Assembly: GCF_014645235.1 (NCBI RefSeq)
Contig: NZ_BMLM01000001.1
Location: forward strand, 496,001 to 560,000
Direction: 5' to 3'
DNA length: 64,000 nt
Origin: Agrococcus terreus
GTDB taxonomy: Bacteria > Actinomycetota > Actinomycetes > Actinomycetales > Microbacteriaceae
This document shows positions 47,285-56,913 of the stretch, piece by piece. Under the pieces are notes generated by a model. That model saw only the letters and a list, made by a program, of their open reading frames with translations, was not told the DNA's origin and ran no database searches. Position numbers and translations under genes: made by a program. Every line of letters begins with the position of its first letter. Within the stretch, counting starts at the first letter, position 1.

Positions 47285-49132
47285 CTAGCGGCGCCCGGCC
47301 TCCGCCTCCGCGATCGCGGTGGCCGCGAGCACGAGCCCGAGGTGCGAGAACGCCTGGGGGTGGTTGCCCCAGTGGTGCCCGGTCACCGGGTCGACCTCCT
47401 CGGCGAGCAGGCCCACGTCGTTGCGGTGCGCGAGCAGCTGCTCCATGAGACCGTGCGCGTCGGCGACCCGGCCGGCCTGCGCGTAGGCGATGACGAGCCA
47501 GAAGCCGCACAGCACGAACGGGTGCTCGTCGCCCGCGAGGCCGTCGAGCCCCGTGGTCCGGTAGCGCAGCGGGATGCCGTGGTGCACGAGCTGCTCCTCG
47601 ATGCGGCGGATCGTGCCGAGGAAGCGCGGATCCGTCGCCGCGACGATGCCGATCGTGGGCAGCTGCAGCAGCGAGGCGTCGACCTCGTCGGTGCCGGCGT
47701 GCTGCCGGAACGAGCCGGTCGCCTCGCTGAAGCAGGCGCCCATGACCTCGTCGTGCAGTGCGGCGCGGATGGGCTTCCACCGCTCGGCGTCGCCGTCGCA
47801 GCCGTCCTCCTCGATCGCGCGGATGCCCCGGTCGAAGGCCGCCCACATCATCGCGAGCGAGTGCGTGAAGCGCTGCGGCTCGCCGCGCATCTCCCAGAGC
47901 CCTTGGTCGGGCTCGCGCCAGTGGCGCTCGAGCTCGGTGAGGAGCGCGCGCTGCATGTGCCACGAGTCGTGCTCGTCGTCGTGGCCGATCTCGCGCAGGC
48001 GCGCGAGGGTGAGCATGACCTGCCCGAGCACGTCGTGCTGCCGCTGGCCGACCGCCCCGTTGCCGATGCGGACGGGGCTGGAGCCCGCGTAGCCGGGCAG
48101 GTGCTCGAGCTCGCGCTCGGGCAGGTCTCGGCCGCCGTCGACGCGGTACATGATCTGCATGTCCTCCGGGTCGCCCGCGATGGCGCGCAGGAGCCAGTCG
48201 CGCCAGTGGTCGACCTTGTCGTCGAGCCCGACGGCGATGAGCGCGTCGACGGTGAGCGACGCGTCGCGCAGCCACGTGAAGCGGTAGTCCCAGTTGCGCT
48301 CGCCGCCCGGGTCCTCCGGGAGCGAGGTGGTGGGCGCGGCGATGATGCCGCCGGTCGCCTCGTCGGTGAGCCCGCGCAGCACGAGCACGCTCGTCTCGAC
48401 CGCCTCGCGGTAGGGGCCGACGTAGGCGAGCGCAGCGAGCCACTCGCGCGACTGCGCGATCGTCGCCTCGAGCGCCTGGCGCTCGTCGACCGCGGCGCCG
48501 AAGGGGCGCCAGGAGCGCTGCCAGCGCAGGTCGAGCGCCCGGCGCTCGCCGGCCCGCACGGCGAAGCGCGCCCGATGCGCGTGGTGGCCGGACTCGGGCA
48601 GCGGGTCGGAGCGGAGCACGAGCCGGTCGGGACCGGCGATCATCGAGAGCACCTCCTCGCCGTCGACCTCGAGCCGGCGGACCCACGGTGCCGCGCGGCC
48701 GTAGTGGAAGCGCACGATGAGCTCCTGCTCGAGCTCGACCTCGCCCTCGACGCCCTCGACGACGCGGAGCACGTCGGCGACGCCGTCGCCCGTGGGCATC
48801 GCGTCGGTGACGCGGACGACGCCGGTGGCGGTGCGGTAGGTGGTCTCGAGCACGAGGCTGCCGGGCACGTACCGCCGGGTCACGATCGCCTCGTCGACGG
48901 GCGCGAGGCGCCAGCGGCCGTGCTCGGGCCCGCCGAGGATCGCCGCGAAGCAGGCGGGGGAGTCGAAGCGCGGCAGGCAGAGCCAGTCGATGGAGCCGTC
49001 GAGGCCGACGAGCGCCGCGGTGGTGCGGTCGCCGATCATGGCGTAGTCCTCGATGGGCTGCGGCGTGGGCCGCCCCTGGTCGAGCTCGGCTGCGGGGTCG
49101 GGGCGCTGCACGCGGAGGGCTTCGTCCTGCAT
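47285..49132 (-). CDS. Glycoside hydrolase family 15 (glucoamylase/trehalase type)
   Basis: 615 residues, minus strand. An N-terminal beta-sandwich domain (residues ~20-235, with the IEDYAMIGDRTTAALVGLDG start) leads to an alpha/alpha barrel. The barrel has the GERNWDYRFTWLRDAS motif near residue 280, an EPDQGLWEMRG motif with a candidate acid Glu, and a C-terminal GHHWGNHPQAFSHLGL. Actinobacterial relatives include alpha,alpha-trehalases as well as glucoamylases, so the substrate could be trehalose or an alpha-glucan. It has no signal peptide and is cytoplasmic. A TAGCGT hexamer 6 bases upstream predicts a leaderless mRNA. Confidence 0.88.
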   Translation of the reverse strand: MQDEALRVQRPDPAAELDQGRPTPQPIEDYAMIGDRTTAALVGLDGSIDWLCLPRFDSPACFAAILGGPEHGRWRLAPVDEAIVTRRYVPGSLVLETTYRTATGVVRVTDAMPTGDGVADVLRVVEGVEGEVELEQELIVRFHYGRAAPWVRRLEVDGEEVLSMIAGPDRLVLRSDPLPESGHHAHRARFAVRAGERRALDLRWQRSWRPFGAAVDERQALEATIAQSREWLAALAYVGPYREAVETSVLVLRGLTDEATGGIIAAPTTSLPEDPGGERNWDYRFTWLRDASLTVDALIAVGLDDKVDHWRDWLLRAIAGDPEDMQIMYRVDGGRDLPERELEHLPGYAGSSPVRIGNGAVGQRQHDVLGQVMLTLARLREIGHDDEHDSWHMQRALLTELERHWREPDQGLWEMRGEPQRFTHSLAMMWAAFDRGIRAIEEDGCDGDAERWKPIRAALHDEVMGACFSEATGSFRQHAGTDEVDASLLQLPTIGIVAATDPRFLGTIRRIEEQLVHHGIPLRYRTTGLDGLAGDEHPFVLCGFWLVIAYAQAGRVADAHGLMEQLLAHRNDVGLLAEEVDPVTGHHWGNHPQAFSHLGLVLAATAIAEAEAGRR

Positions 49133-49138
49133 GCCTCG

Positions 49139-49144
49139 ACGCTA
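49139..49144 (-). promoter_or_regulatory. -10 hexamer TAGCGT for the GH15 gene
   Basis: On the minus strand it ends 6 bases before the start codon. Confidence 0.5.
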
Positions 49145-49210
49145 TCGAGCCGCGCCTCCGCATCCGCGCACCGCGGGGACGGGGCGCCCGCTCGCGGCGC
49201 CCCGTCCCCG

Positions 49211-49216
49211 TATCCT
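49211..49216 (+). promoter_or_regulatory. -10 hexamer TATCCT for truA
   Basis: It ends 6 bases before the GTG at 49223, predicting a leaderless transcript. Confidence 0.5.
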
Positions 49217-49222
49217 CGTGGC

Positions 49223-50032
49223 GTGCCCCGCATCCGCCTCGACCTCGCGTACGACGGCGGCGGCTTCTCGGGCTGGGCCGCGCAGCCGGGACTCCGCACC
49301 TGCCAGGGCGAGCTCGAGCGCGCGCTGTCGACCGTCGCGCGCGAGCCGGTGCGCGTCGTCGTCGCGGGGCGCACGGATGCGGGCGTCCACGCGAGCGGGC
49401 AGGTGGCGCACGCCGACGTGCCCGACGCGCTCGGCGTCGAGCCGCGGCTCGCGCACCGCCTCTCGCGGCTCGCGGCGCCCGAGGGCGACCTCGTCGTGCG
49501 GTCCGTCGGCCTCGCGCCCGCGGGCTTCGACGCGCGCTTCTCGGCCGTGTCGCGCTCGTACCGCTACCGCATCGTCGCCGGCCCCGCGGATCCGCTCGAG
49601 CGCCGCACCGCGGCCCACGTGCCGCGGCCGCTCGACGTCGACGCGATGCGCCGCGCGGCCGAGGCGCTCGTGGGGCTGCGCGACTTCGCCGCGTTCTGCA
49701 AGCCGCGCGAGGGTGCGACGACGATCCGCCACCTGCGCGCGTTCTCGTGGGCGCAGGACGGCCCGCTGCTCACTGCCTCGCTCACGGCCGACGCCTTCTG
49801 CCACTCGATGGTGCGGGCCCTCGTGGGCGCGTGCGTGCGCGTGGGCGAGCGCCGCCTCGGGCTCGCCGAGGCGGCGGCGCTGCTCGACGAGCGGGCCCGC
49901 TCGCCGCGCACGGGCCTCATGCCGCCCCACGGGCTGACGCTCGTGGCCGTCGGCTACCCGCCGGACGACGAGCTCGCCGCGCAGGCCGAGCGCGCCCGGG
50001 CGCGCCGCAGCGCCGACGACGTCGAGGACTAG
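49223..50032 (+). CDS. truA: tRNA pseudouridine(38-40) synthase
   Basis: 269 residues from a GTG. It makes pseudouridine at positions 38-40 of the tRNA anticodon arm. The catalytic Asp52 is in AGRTDAGVHASGQVAH; the RSYRYRI and FCHSMVRALVGA segments are typical. truA commonly follows rplQ in actinobacteria, but here it is separated from it by the divergent GH15 gene. Confidence 0.96.
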   Translation: MPRIRLDLAYDGGGFSGWAAQPGLRTCQGELERALSTVAREPVRVVVAGRTDAGVHASGQVAHADVPDALGVEPRLAHRLSRLAAPEGDLVVRSVGLAPAGFDARFSAVSRSYRYRIVAGPADPLERRTAAHVPRPLDVDAMRRAAEALVGLRDFAAFCKPREGATTIRHLRAFSWAQDGPLLTASLTADAFCHSMVRALVGACVRVGERRLGLAEAAALLDERARSPRTGLMPPHGLTLVAVGYPPDDELAAQAERARARRSADDVED

Positions 50033-50037
50033 CGGCG

Positions 50038-50688
50038 TCAGGCTGCGGCGCGCTCGAGCAGCGCGCGCCGCAGGCCGTCGACGTCGTCGACGATCGTGTC
50101 GGCCCCCGCGGCCGCGAGCTCCTCGAGGCCGCCGTAGCCGTAGGCGACGCCGATCGTGCGGACGCCGAGCTCGCGCGCCGAGGCGATGTCGTTGATGCGG
50201 TCGCCCACCATGACCACCTCCGCGGCCGGCAGCCCCACCGAGGCGATCGCGCGCGCGATGACCTCGGCCTTCGAGTGGCCGGCTTCGCCGGGAACGCGGC
50301 CGTGCACGCCGCGGAAGCGGTGCCGCAGGCCGTAGTGGTCGATGACCGCGTCGGCGTCGAACTGCATCTTGTGCGTCGCGACGGCGAGCGGCCGGCCCGC
50401 GGCGTCGAGCTCGGCGAGCAGGCCGTCGATGCCGTCGTAGAGCGTGGAGTCGACGAGGCCGCCGTCGGCCTGCGCGACGCGGAACGCGGCGATCGCGCGC
50501 TCGACCACCTCCGGCTCGTGGCCGGCCTCGGTGAGCACGGTGACGAGCGGCGGCCCCAGCCAGCGCACGAGCTCCGCCTCGCTCGGCTGCTCCCAGCCGA
50601 CGGCGTCGTGCATGTGCCGGAGGCTCTTGAGGAGGCCGGGCTGCGAGTCGGTGAGGGTGCCGTCGAGGTCGAAGACGATGCCGTGCAT
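50038..50688 (-). CDS. HAD-family phosphatase (phosphoglycolate phosphatase-like)
   Basis: 216 residues. The nucleophile Asp7 and acid Asp9 are in FDLDGTLTDS. The HAD motif II Thr is in VATHK and motif IV is VGDRINDI. An alpha-helical cap (residues ~15-85) makes it a C1-type HAD like Gph/YjjG. The substrate is unknown. It converges with truA, 5 bases away. Confidence 0.87.
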   Translation of the reverse strand: MHGIVFDLDGTLTDSQPGLLKSLRHMHDAVGWEQPSEAELVRWLGPPLVTVLTEAGHEPEVVERAIAAFRVAQADGGLVDSTLYDGIDGLLAELDAAGRPLAVATHKMQFDADAVIDHYGLRHRFRGVHGRVPGEAGHSKAEVIARAIASVGLPAAEVVMVGDRINDIASARELGVRTIGVAYGYGGLEELAAAGADTIVDDVDGLRRALLERAAA

Positions 50689-50819
50689 GATGCCCCCATC
50701 CTCGCAGGCCGCGGGTGCCGCACGGCTGGATGCGGGGGCTCGGGGGACGGCTGGGCGCCGTGCACGCCGCTCCCTAGGATGGTCGTGCCGGCGGGGGTCC
50801 GGCAGGAGCCGGAGCAGAC

Positions 50820-52247
50820 ATGTCGGAGCAGGCGACCGAGTTCGATCAGGTCTTCCGCGGGTACGACCGTACGCAGGTGGACGAGTCGCTCGCGCAGCTG
50901 CGCGCGGCGCTCGAGGAGGCGCGCAGCGCCCGCGCTACCTCCGACCTCGACGCCGAGGCGCGCATCCAGCACCTCACCGAGGACCTCGACGCGGCCGTGG
51001 CGCGCGCCGACCAGGCCGAGGCGCGCATGCTGCGCCTCGCGCAGCAGGTGCAGACGCTCGACGGCGACGGCGACGGCGACGGCGAGGGGGTCGAGGGGAC
51101 CGACGGGGCCGACGAGGGCGAGGGCCGGCAGACGCGCGTGCGCTTCGCCGAGATCCTGCGCGTCGCCGAGGACCAGGCGTCGACGCTCGTCTCGAACGCC
51201 TCGACCACCTCGCAGCGCATCCTCGACGACGCGAACGCCGAGCGCGACCGCATCCGGAAGGACGCGAAGGACGAGGCCGCGCGCGTGCTGCAGGAGGCGC
51301 AGCACGAGGCCGAGCTCATCCGCCGCCGCTCCGAGACGGAGCAGACGGCGCACCGCGCGCGCATCGAGACGGAGCTCGGCTCGCTGGGCGAGAAGGTGTC
51401 GCAGGCGGACCGCGAGGCGCAGGTGCTGCTCGGCGAGGCCGAGCGCGCCGCCGCGGCGCTGCGCGCGCAGGCGACCCGCGAGACCGACGACCTCAAGCTC
51501 GACGCCGACCGCGTCGTCCGCGAGGCGAAGGCGCGTCGGGTCGAGCTCGACGCGGCGCTCACCCGCCGGCAGGACGACGCCCAGCAGGAGTTCCTGCGGC
51601 TCCACAACCAGGCGGTCGCGCACGCGGAGCGCGTGACGGCCGACGCCAACGAGAAGGTCGCCTCGGCGCTCGCGCACGCCGCGCACGTCGCCGACCAGTC
51701 GGAGGCCTACGAGCAGCTCTCGAAGGCGCAGGCCGCGCAGGTCGAGGCGAGCGCCAAGGCGCGCGCGGCGGCGATGCTCGAGGAGGCCCGCGGCCGGGCG
51801 CAGGCGATCGTCGACGCCGTGACGGGCCACACGAAGGACGTGCTGCGCGACGCGGAGGACCGCGCCCGCAGCCTGCGCTGGCAGCAGCAGCAGCTCACGG
51901 GCTTCATGGCCGAGGTGCAGTCCCTCATGCGCATCGCGGACGCGGCCGACCCGCGCACGTGGTCGGCGGCCGGGCAGGAGGCCGACGGGCGCACCGCGAG
52001 CGGCTCGGCGGCCGCGGGCGCCGCCGCCGCGGGCACGGTCGCGGTCGCGGCGGAGGACCGCGAGGTCGTCCAGGACGGCTTCACGGCGCCGGCCCCCGAG
52101 CAGGACGACCTCGAGGCCCTCGCGCTGCAGGTCGACGAGGCCGTCGAGGGCGAGCCGCTCGACGACGGGGCGGCTACGCGCCAGCAGTCGGTCGACGTCG
52201 TGTGGCACGAGGAGACCGAGGAGTACGACCCGTCGATCGACCGCTGA
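50820..52247 (+). CDS. DivIVA/Wag31-like coiled-coil protein
   Basis: 475 residues, mostly long coiled coil rich in Ala, Glu, Arg and Asp. The N-terminal [20 protein letters not shown] resembles the membrane-binding start of DivIVA-type proteins. Residues ~82-100 are an Asp/Gly/Glu run ([10 protein letters not shown]). The last ~100 residues are an Ala/Glu-rich low-complexity tail. DivIVA-like proteins mark curved membrane at poles and septa and organise wall growth. It could be a paralogue of the main Wag31 or a cytoskeletal scaffold. It is monocistronic. Confidence 0.65.
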   Translation: MSEQATEFDQVFRGYDRTQVDESLAQLRAALEEARSARATSDLDAEARIQHLTEDLDAAVARADQAEARMLRLAQQVQTLDGDGDGDGEGVEGTDGADEGEGRQTRVRFAEILRVAEDQASTLVSNASTTSQRILDDANAERDRIRKDAKDEAARVLQEAQHEAELIRRRSETEQTAHRARIETELGSLGEKVSQADREAQVLLGEAERAAAALRAQATRETDDLKLDADRVVREAKARRVELDAALTRRQDDAQQEFLRLHNQAVAHAERVTADANEKVASALAHAAHVADQSEAYEQLSKAQAAQVEASAKARAAAMLEEARGRAQAIVDAVTGHTKDVLRDAEDRARSLRWQQQQLTGFMAEVQSLMRIADAADPRTWSAAGQEADGRTASGSAAAGAAAAGTVAVAAEDREVVQDGFTAPAPEQDDLEALALQVDEAVEGEPLDDGAATRQQSVDVVWHEETEEYDPSIDR

Positions 52248-52291
52248 GGTCGACCGCCGGGGCGGCGGTCCTCGCGCGGCGCGCCGGTGCC

Positions 52292-52321
52292 TTGACCGGG
52301 CATCCCGGCGCCCTGTAGTCT
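52292..52321 (+). promoter_or_regulatory. rplM operon promoter
   Basis: TTGACC (52292-52297), an 18-base spacer and TAGTCT (52316-52321). The predicted start is near 52328 with TTGGTGCGCGCTGCCTGCGC, similar to the infA 5' end. The leader is ~115 bases. Confidence 0.7.
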
Positions 52322-52443
52322 CGACCCTTGGTGCGCGCTGCCTGCGCGCCCGCGAATGCGCCCTCCACCGGACCGTTCCAGCACCTCGTGCGGGAACACC
52401 ATGGAGCGGGATTCACGACCATCCATTCGACAGTGAGGCACAC

Positions 52444-52890
52444 ATGACTCGCACCTACTCGCCCAAGGCGAGCGACGTCCAGCACGACTGGGTCGTCATC
52501 GACGCCACCGACGTGGTCCTCGGCCGCCTGGCCAGCCACGTCGCCGCCATCCTCCGCGGCAAGCACAAGCCGACGTTCGCCCCCCACATGGACATGGGCG
52601 ACTTCGTCATCATCGTGAACGCCGACAAGGTCGCGCTCACGGGCCAGAAGCTCGCCAAGAAGGTCGCCTACCGCCACTCGGGCTACCCGGGCGGCCTCAA
52701 GGCCACCGGCTACGCCGAGATGCTCGACCGCTACCCGGTCCGCACCGTGGAGAAGGCGATCCGCGGCATGCTGCCGAAGAACTCGCTCGGCCGCGCCCAG
52801 ATCAAGAAGCTCAAGGTCTACGCGGGCCCCGAGCACCCCCACGCGGCGCAGCAGCCGACCCCCTACACGTTCGACCAGGTCGCCCAGTAG
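52444..52890 (+). CDS. rplM: 50S ribosomal protein L13
   Basis: 148 residues. L13 is an early assembly protein. The [19 protein letters not shown] start and the [10 protein letters not shown] motif are conserved. First gene of the rplM-rpsI-glmM unit. Confidence 0.98.
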   Translation: MTRTYSPKASDVQHDWVVIDATDVVLGRLASHVAAILRGKHKPTFAPHMDMGDFVIIVNADKVALTGQKLAKKVAYRHSGYPGGLKATGYAEMLDRYPVRTVEKAIRGMLPKNSLGRAQIKKLKVYAGPEHPHAAQQPTPYTFDQVAQ

Positions 52891-52910
52891 GGCGCGAGGA
52901 GACCACAGAC

Positions 52911-53390
52911 ATGGCGAAGATCGCAGACTCCATCGAGGCTCCCGAGAGCTTCTCGACCGAGACGCCCGCCGCCGAGGCTCCCAAGGCCCCGCGCGTCGTC
53001 AACATCCCCGGCGCCGCCGTGGGCCGTCGCAAGCAGGCCATCGCCCGCGTGCGCCTCGTCCCCGGCTCCGGCTCGTTCACGGTGAACGGCCGCACGCTCG
53101 AGGACTACTTCCCGAACAAGCTGCACCAGCAGCTCATCAACGACCCCTTCACGCTCCTCGAGCTGAACGGCTCCTACGACGTGATCGCCCGTATCTCGGG
53201 CGGCGGCCCCTCGGGCCAGGCCGGCGCGCTCCGCCTCGGCATCGCCCGTGCGCTCAACGAGATCGACGCCGAGAACAACCGGCCCGAGCTCAAGAAGGCC
53301 GGCTTCCTCTCGCGCGACGCCCGCGTCATCGAGCGCAAGAAGGCCGGTCTCAAGAAGGCTCGCAAGGCGCCGCAGTACTCGAAGCGCTGA
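52911..53390 (+). CDS. rpsI: 30S ribosomal protein S9
   Basis: 159 residues, 20 bases after rplM. The first ~28 residues are an Ala/Glu/Pro-rich extension before the core ([19 protein letters not shown]). The C-terminal QYSKR reaches the P-site tRNA. glmM begins 2 bases later. Confidence 0.98.
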   Translation: MAKIADSIEAPESFSTETPAAEAPKAPRVVNIPGAAVGRRKQAIARVRLVPGSGSFTVNGRTLEDYFPNKLHQQLINDPFTLLELNGSYDVIARISGGGPSGQAGALRLGIARALNEIDAENNRPELKKAGFLSRDARVIERKKAGLKKARKAPQYSKR

Positions 53391-53392
53391 TC

Positions 53393-54745
53393 GTGTCGCG
53401 CCTCTTCGGCACGGATGGAGTGCGTGGCCTCGCAGGCCACGACATCACGGCGGAATCGGCGCTGGCGCTCGCACAGGGCGCCGCACTCGTGCTCGGGCGA
53501 CCAGCCCGGCAGGAGTCGCGGCGCCCTGTCGCCGTCGTGGCGCGGGATCCGCGGATCTCGGGCGAGTTCATCGTCGCGTCGGTCGCCGCGGGCCTCGCGT
53601 CGAGCGGCGTGGACGTGCTCGACGCGGGCGTCATCCCGACGCCCGCGGCCGCCTACCTCGTGGCGTCGATCGACGCCGACTTCGGCGTCATGGTGTCGGC
53701 GTCCCACAACCCGGCCCCCGACAACGGGATCAAGTTCTTCGCCCGCGGCGGCCGCAAGCTGCCCGACGCGGTCGAGGACGAGATCGAGGCCGCGCTCGTC
53801 GCGCCTCCGCTTCGCCCCATCGGTGCCGAGGTCGGCACGATCGCGCGCTTCGCCGACGCCGAGGACCGCTACCTGCTGCACCTGCTCGGCACGCTCGACG
53901 TGAGCCTCGAGGGCCTGCACGTCGTGCTCGACTGCGCGCACGGCGCAGCCGCCGGCGTCAGTCCGCGCGCGTTCGCGGACGCCGGCGCCCGGGTGACGGT
54001 CATGGGCAACGACCCGGACGGCATGAACATCAACCGCGAGGTCGGCTCGACCCACCTCGAGCAGGTGCGCGAGCTCGTCGTCGCCTCCGGCGCCGACCTC
54101 GGCATCGCCCACGACGGCGACGCGGACCGCTGCCTCGCGATCGACGCGGCGGGGAACGTGGTCGACGGCGACCAGATCATGGCGATCCTCGCGGTCGCCG
54201 CGAAGCGCCGCGGCCTGCTCACCGACGACACGCTCGTCGCGACGGTCATGTCGAACCTCGGCCTCAAGGTCGCGATGGACGAGCACGGCATCCAGCTCGT
54301 GCAGACGGCCGTCGGCGACCGCTACGTGCTCGAGGCGCTCGGCGAGTACGGGCTGGCGCTCGGCGGCGAGCAGTCGGGCCACATCATCTTCAGCCAGCAC
54401 GCCACGACGGGCGACGGTGTGCTCACGGGCCTCCAGCTCGCCGCGGAGATGGTGCGCTCCGGGCGCACCATCGCCGAGCTGGCGAGCGTCATGCAGGTCT
54501 TCCCGCAGGTGCTCGTGAACGTCTCGGGCGTCGACCGGCTGGGCCTGCGCGGCAACCAGCCGATCGCCGATGCGGTCGCGCGCGCCGAGGCCGAGCTCGG
54601 CTCGAACGGCCGCGTGCTGCTGCGCCCCTCCGGCACCGAGAAGATGGTGCGCGTCATGGTCGAGGCGCACGAGCACCACGTCGCGCAGTCGATCGCCGAC
54701 GAGCTCGCCGAGCTCGTGCGCGCCGAGCTCGGCGTCAGCGCCTAG
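53393..54745 (+). CDS. glmM: Phosphoglucosamine mutase
   Basis: 450 residues from a GTG, 2 bases after rpsI. It converts glucosamine-6-phosphate to glucosamine-1-phosphate for UDP-GlcNAc. The phosphorylated Ser104 is in [13 protein letters not shown], the metal loop is AHDGDADRC, the sugar loop is GGEQSGH and the phosphate site is [11 protein letters not shown]. Linkage to rpsI ties wall-precursor supply to translation genes; glmS is 4 kb downstream. Confidence 0.97.
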   Translation: MSRLFGTDGVRGLAGHDITAESALALAQGAALVLGRPARQESRRPVAVVARDPRISGEFIVASVAAGLASSGVDVLDAGVIPTPAAAYLVASIDADFGVMVSASHNPAPDNGIKFFARGGRKLPDAVEDEIEAALVAPPLRPIGAEVGTIARFADAEDRYLLHLLGTLDVSLEGLHVVLDCAHGAAAGVSPRAFADAGARVTVMGNDPDGMNINREVGSTHLEQVRELVVASGADLGIAHDGDADRCLAIDAAGNVVDGDQIMAILAVAAKRRGLLTDDTLVATVMSNLGLKVAMDEHGIQLVQTAVGDRYVLEALGEYGLALGGEQSGHIIFSQHATTGDGVLTGLQLAAEMVRSGRTIAELASVMQVFPQVLVNVSGVDRLGLRGNQPIADAVARAEAELGSNGRVLLRPSGTEKMVRVMVEAHEHHVAQSIADELAELVRAELGVSA

Positions 54746-54754
54746 CCGATCACG

Positions 54755-54790
54755 ACGAAGGCCCGGCCCACGAGGGGGCCGGGCCTTCGT
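54755..54790. terminator. Bidirectional terminator between glmM and the APC permease
   Basis: A perfect 14-bp stem (54755-54768 with 54777-54790) and 8-base loop lie between convergent genes. The form ACGAAGGCC...GGCCTTCGT should work in both directions. Confidence 0.8.
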
Positions 54791-54815
54791 CCTGCGACGG
54801 AGGCGCCGCGGCGCG

Positions 54816-56183
54816 TCACTCGAGCGGGATGGCCCGGGTCGGCTCCGCGGTGCCCCGCGCGTACTCGCGCCGGCGGGCGGCGCGCGCGATGAGGAACAGG
54901 ATCGTGCCCACGACGATGTAGCCGCCGGCGATGAGCCACGTCTGCAGGCTCTGCTGCGTGAGCAGGGCCACGGAGGCGATGAGCGCGAGCACCGAGACGA
55001 TGCGCGGCGCCGTGAAGTGCTTGTGCGCGACCTGGTCCTTCTTCAGCACGAGCACCGACACGTTCGCCGAGATGAACACGAGCACGAGCAGCAGCACCGT
55101 CGTGTCGGCGAGGGTGCCGACGTCGCCGATGAACGACATCGCCATCGTCACGATGCCCACGACGAGGATCGCGACCCACGGCGTGCGGCGCTTCGAGAGC
55201 ACGGCGCCGAAGGCGCGGGGCAGCAGCTTCGCCTCGGCGAGCCCGTAGGTGGCGCGCGACGCCATCACCATGAACAGCAGCGCGCCGTTGCCGATCGCGA
55301 CGAGCGCGATGATGGCGAACAGCCACGACGGGAACGCGAGGCCGGAGGCCTGGATCACCTCGAGCAGCGGGCCCTCCGAGGTGGCCAGCTGCTCGGTCGG
55401 CACGACGATCGCGGCGCCGATCGCGATGAGCAGGTAGACGACCGCCGCGGTGATGATGGCGCCGAAGAGCGCGCGCGGGTAGGAGCGGCTCGGGTTCTTG
55501 ACCTCCTCGGCCATGTTCGCCGCGGCCTCGAAGCCGAGGAACGAGAAGAAGGCCGTGATGGTCGCCGCGAACGCGCCGGTGAGCGGGGGCACGCCCTCGG
55601 CGAAGGTCGTGAGCCGCTCGGGCTCGCCGCCGCCCCCGCCGATGACGATGGCCGCGACGGCGATGATGATGATGAGGCCGGTCATCTCGATGAGCGTCGC
55701 GCCGACGTTGGCGATGAGCGACTCCCGCACGCCGCGCAGGTTCACGACGATGAGCAGGGCGATGAACACGAGCGTCACCGGGATCGGCGAGATGTCGGGC
55801 AGCAGCGCCTGGAAGTAGTCGCCCGCGAAGGCGTTCGCGAGCGCGGCCGACGTCGTGATGCCCGAGGACAGCATGAGGAAGCCGATGAGGAACGTCACGT
55901 ACGGCGTCTTGAAGGCGCGCTCCGCGAACCGGGCGGCGCCGCCCGCGTGCGGGTACTTGGTGATGAGCTCGGCGTAGGTGCCGGCCGTGAGGAGGGCGAG
56001 CACGAGGGCGAGGATGAGCGGCAGCCAGATCGCGCCGCCGACGTCGCCCGCCATGGTGCCGACCAGCGTGTAGATGCCGGCGCCGAGGGTGTCTCCCACG
56101 ATGAAGAAGAAGAGGAGGAGCGTGGTGATCCCGCGCTTGAGCTTCGTGCTGCTTGGCGCTTCGGCCATCGTCGTCTCGGACAT
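54816..56183 (-). CDS. APC-superfamily amino acid permease
   Basis: 455 residues with about twelve membrane spans. The first span has the unwound-helix motif VGDTLGAGIYTLVG (Gly-rich substrate site), and FFSFLGFEAAANMAEEVKNPSRSYP is the consensus segment after span 6. The start at 56183 (MSETTMAEAPSS) gives a normal short cytoplasmic N-terminus. It probably imports an amino acid or polyamine; the specificity is unknown. Confidence 0.88.
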   Translation of the reverse strand: MSETTMAEAPSSTKLKRGITTLLLFFFIVGDTLGAGIYTLVGTMAGDVGGAIWLPLILALVLALLTAGTYAELITKYPHAGGAARFAERAFKTPYVTFLIGFLMLSSGITTSAALANAFAGDYFQALLPDISPIPVTLVFIALLIVVNLRGVRESLIANVGATLIEMTGLIIIIAVAAIVIGGGGGEPERLTTFAEGVPPLTGAFAATITAFFSFLGFEAAANMAEEVKNPSRSYPRALFGAIITAAVVYLLIAIGAAIVVPTEQLATSEGPLLEVIQASGLAFPSWLFAIIALVAIGNGALLFMVMASRATYGLAEAKLLPRAFGAVLSKRRTPWVAILVVGIVTMAMSFIGDVGTLADTTVLLLVLVFISANVSVLVLKKDQVAHKHFTAPRIVSVLALIASVALLTQQSLQTWLIAGGYIVVGTILFLIARAARRREYARGTAEPTRAIPLE

Positions 56184-56266
56184 GAGCGACCACACTGCCA
56201 CGGATCGCCTGGCAGGTCGATCCCACGGATCGATCGCGCGGCGCGCCGGGGCCCGGGCGCGCCGCC

Positions 56267-56806
56267 TCAGGCCGCGCTGGCGCGAGCCCGGAACGCCGCT
56301 ACGTTCGTGCGCGACTGGCACGTCGTGGAGCAGAAGCGGCGGGACCGGTTGCGGGACCGGTCGAAGAACATGCTCGCGCAGCGGTCGTCGCCGCAGCGCT
56401 TGCAGCGGTCGGTGTCGTCGGCGCGCACCAGGTCGGTGAAGGCCATCGCCGCGTCGACCGCGATCGCGTCCGCGACGGGGGCGCCGGCCTGCAGCCCGTG
56501 CAGGTGCCAGTCGAGCCCGTCGTGCCGCACGAGGTGGGGGCGCGCGTCGGCCTCGCGGAAGACGCGGTTGACCATCCCGGCGACGGCGTCGCGCGGGGCG
56601 TCCCACATCGCCTCGATCGTCGGCACGTGCGCCCAGGTCGCCGCGGCATCCGAGCGGGAGGCGCCGCTCGCGCCCGGGAACGCCCACTCGGCGCAGAGCC
56701 GCCGCAGGCTCGCGGCGCTGTCGAGCTCGCCCTCGCGCCGCCCGTTGCACAGGGCCGCGACGAACTCCATGGTGCGCACGACCTCATGCGGATAGTGGAG
56801 CGTCAC
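56267..56806 (-). CDS. CGNR zinc-finger / ABATE-domain protein
   Basis: 179 residues from a GTG at 56806 with GGGAGGAC upstream; longer in-frame starts would add an implausible Arg-rich stretch. The N-terminal ABATE-like helical domain leads to a C-terminal zinc finger: CKRCGDDRCASMFFD and RFCSTTCQSRTNVAAFR, holding the paired cysteines and the C-x-N-R-type motif. Such proteins are probably DNA-binding stress-linked regulators. It is divergent from the EamA transporter, which it may control. Confidence 0.82.
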   Translation of the reverse strand: MTLHYPHEVVRTMEFVAALCNGRREGELDSAASLRRLCAEWAFPGASGASRSDAAATWAHVPTIEAMWDAPRDAVAGMVNRVFREADARPHLVRHDGLDWHLHGLQAGAPVADAIAVDAAMAFTDLVRADDTDRCKRCGDDRCASMFFDRSRNRSRRFCSTTCQSRTNVAAFRARASAA

Positions 56807-56913
56807 GCGCACGTCCTCCCGACTAGGATCGCGACTGTCAGGCCCGACGGCCGTGACATCGTGCCGCGGTCGCCAGAGCACGATCGTAGCCCTCTCGACC
56901 CCGCGGGTGAGCC

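Noticed and set aside
45552-49163. A 1203-codon minus-strand frame across rpoA, rplQ and the GH15 gene
   Set aside because: It is in a different frame from the GH15 protein, has an Arg/Ala-repetitive product and crosses known plus-strand genes and a terminator.
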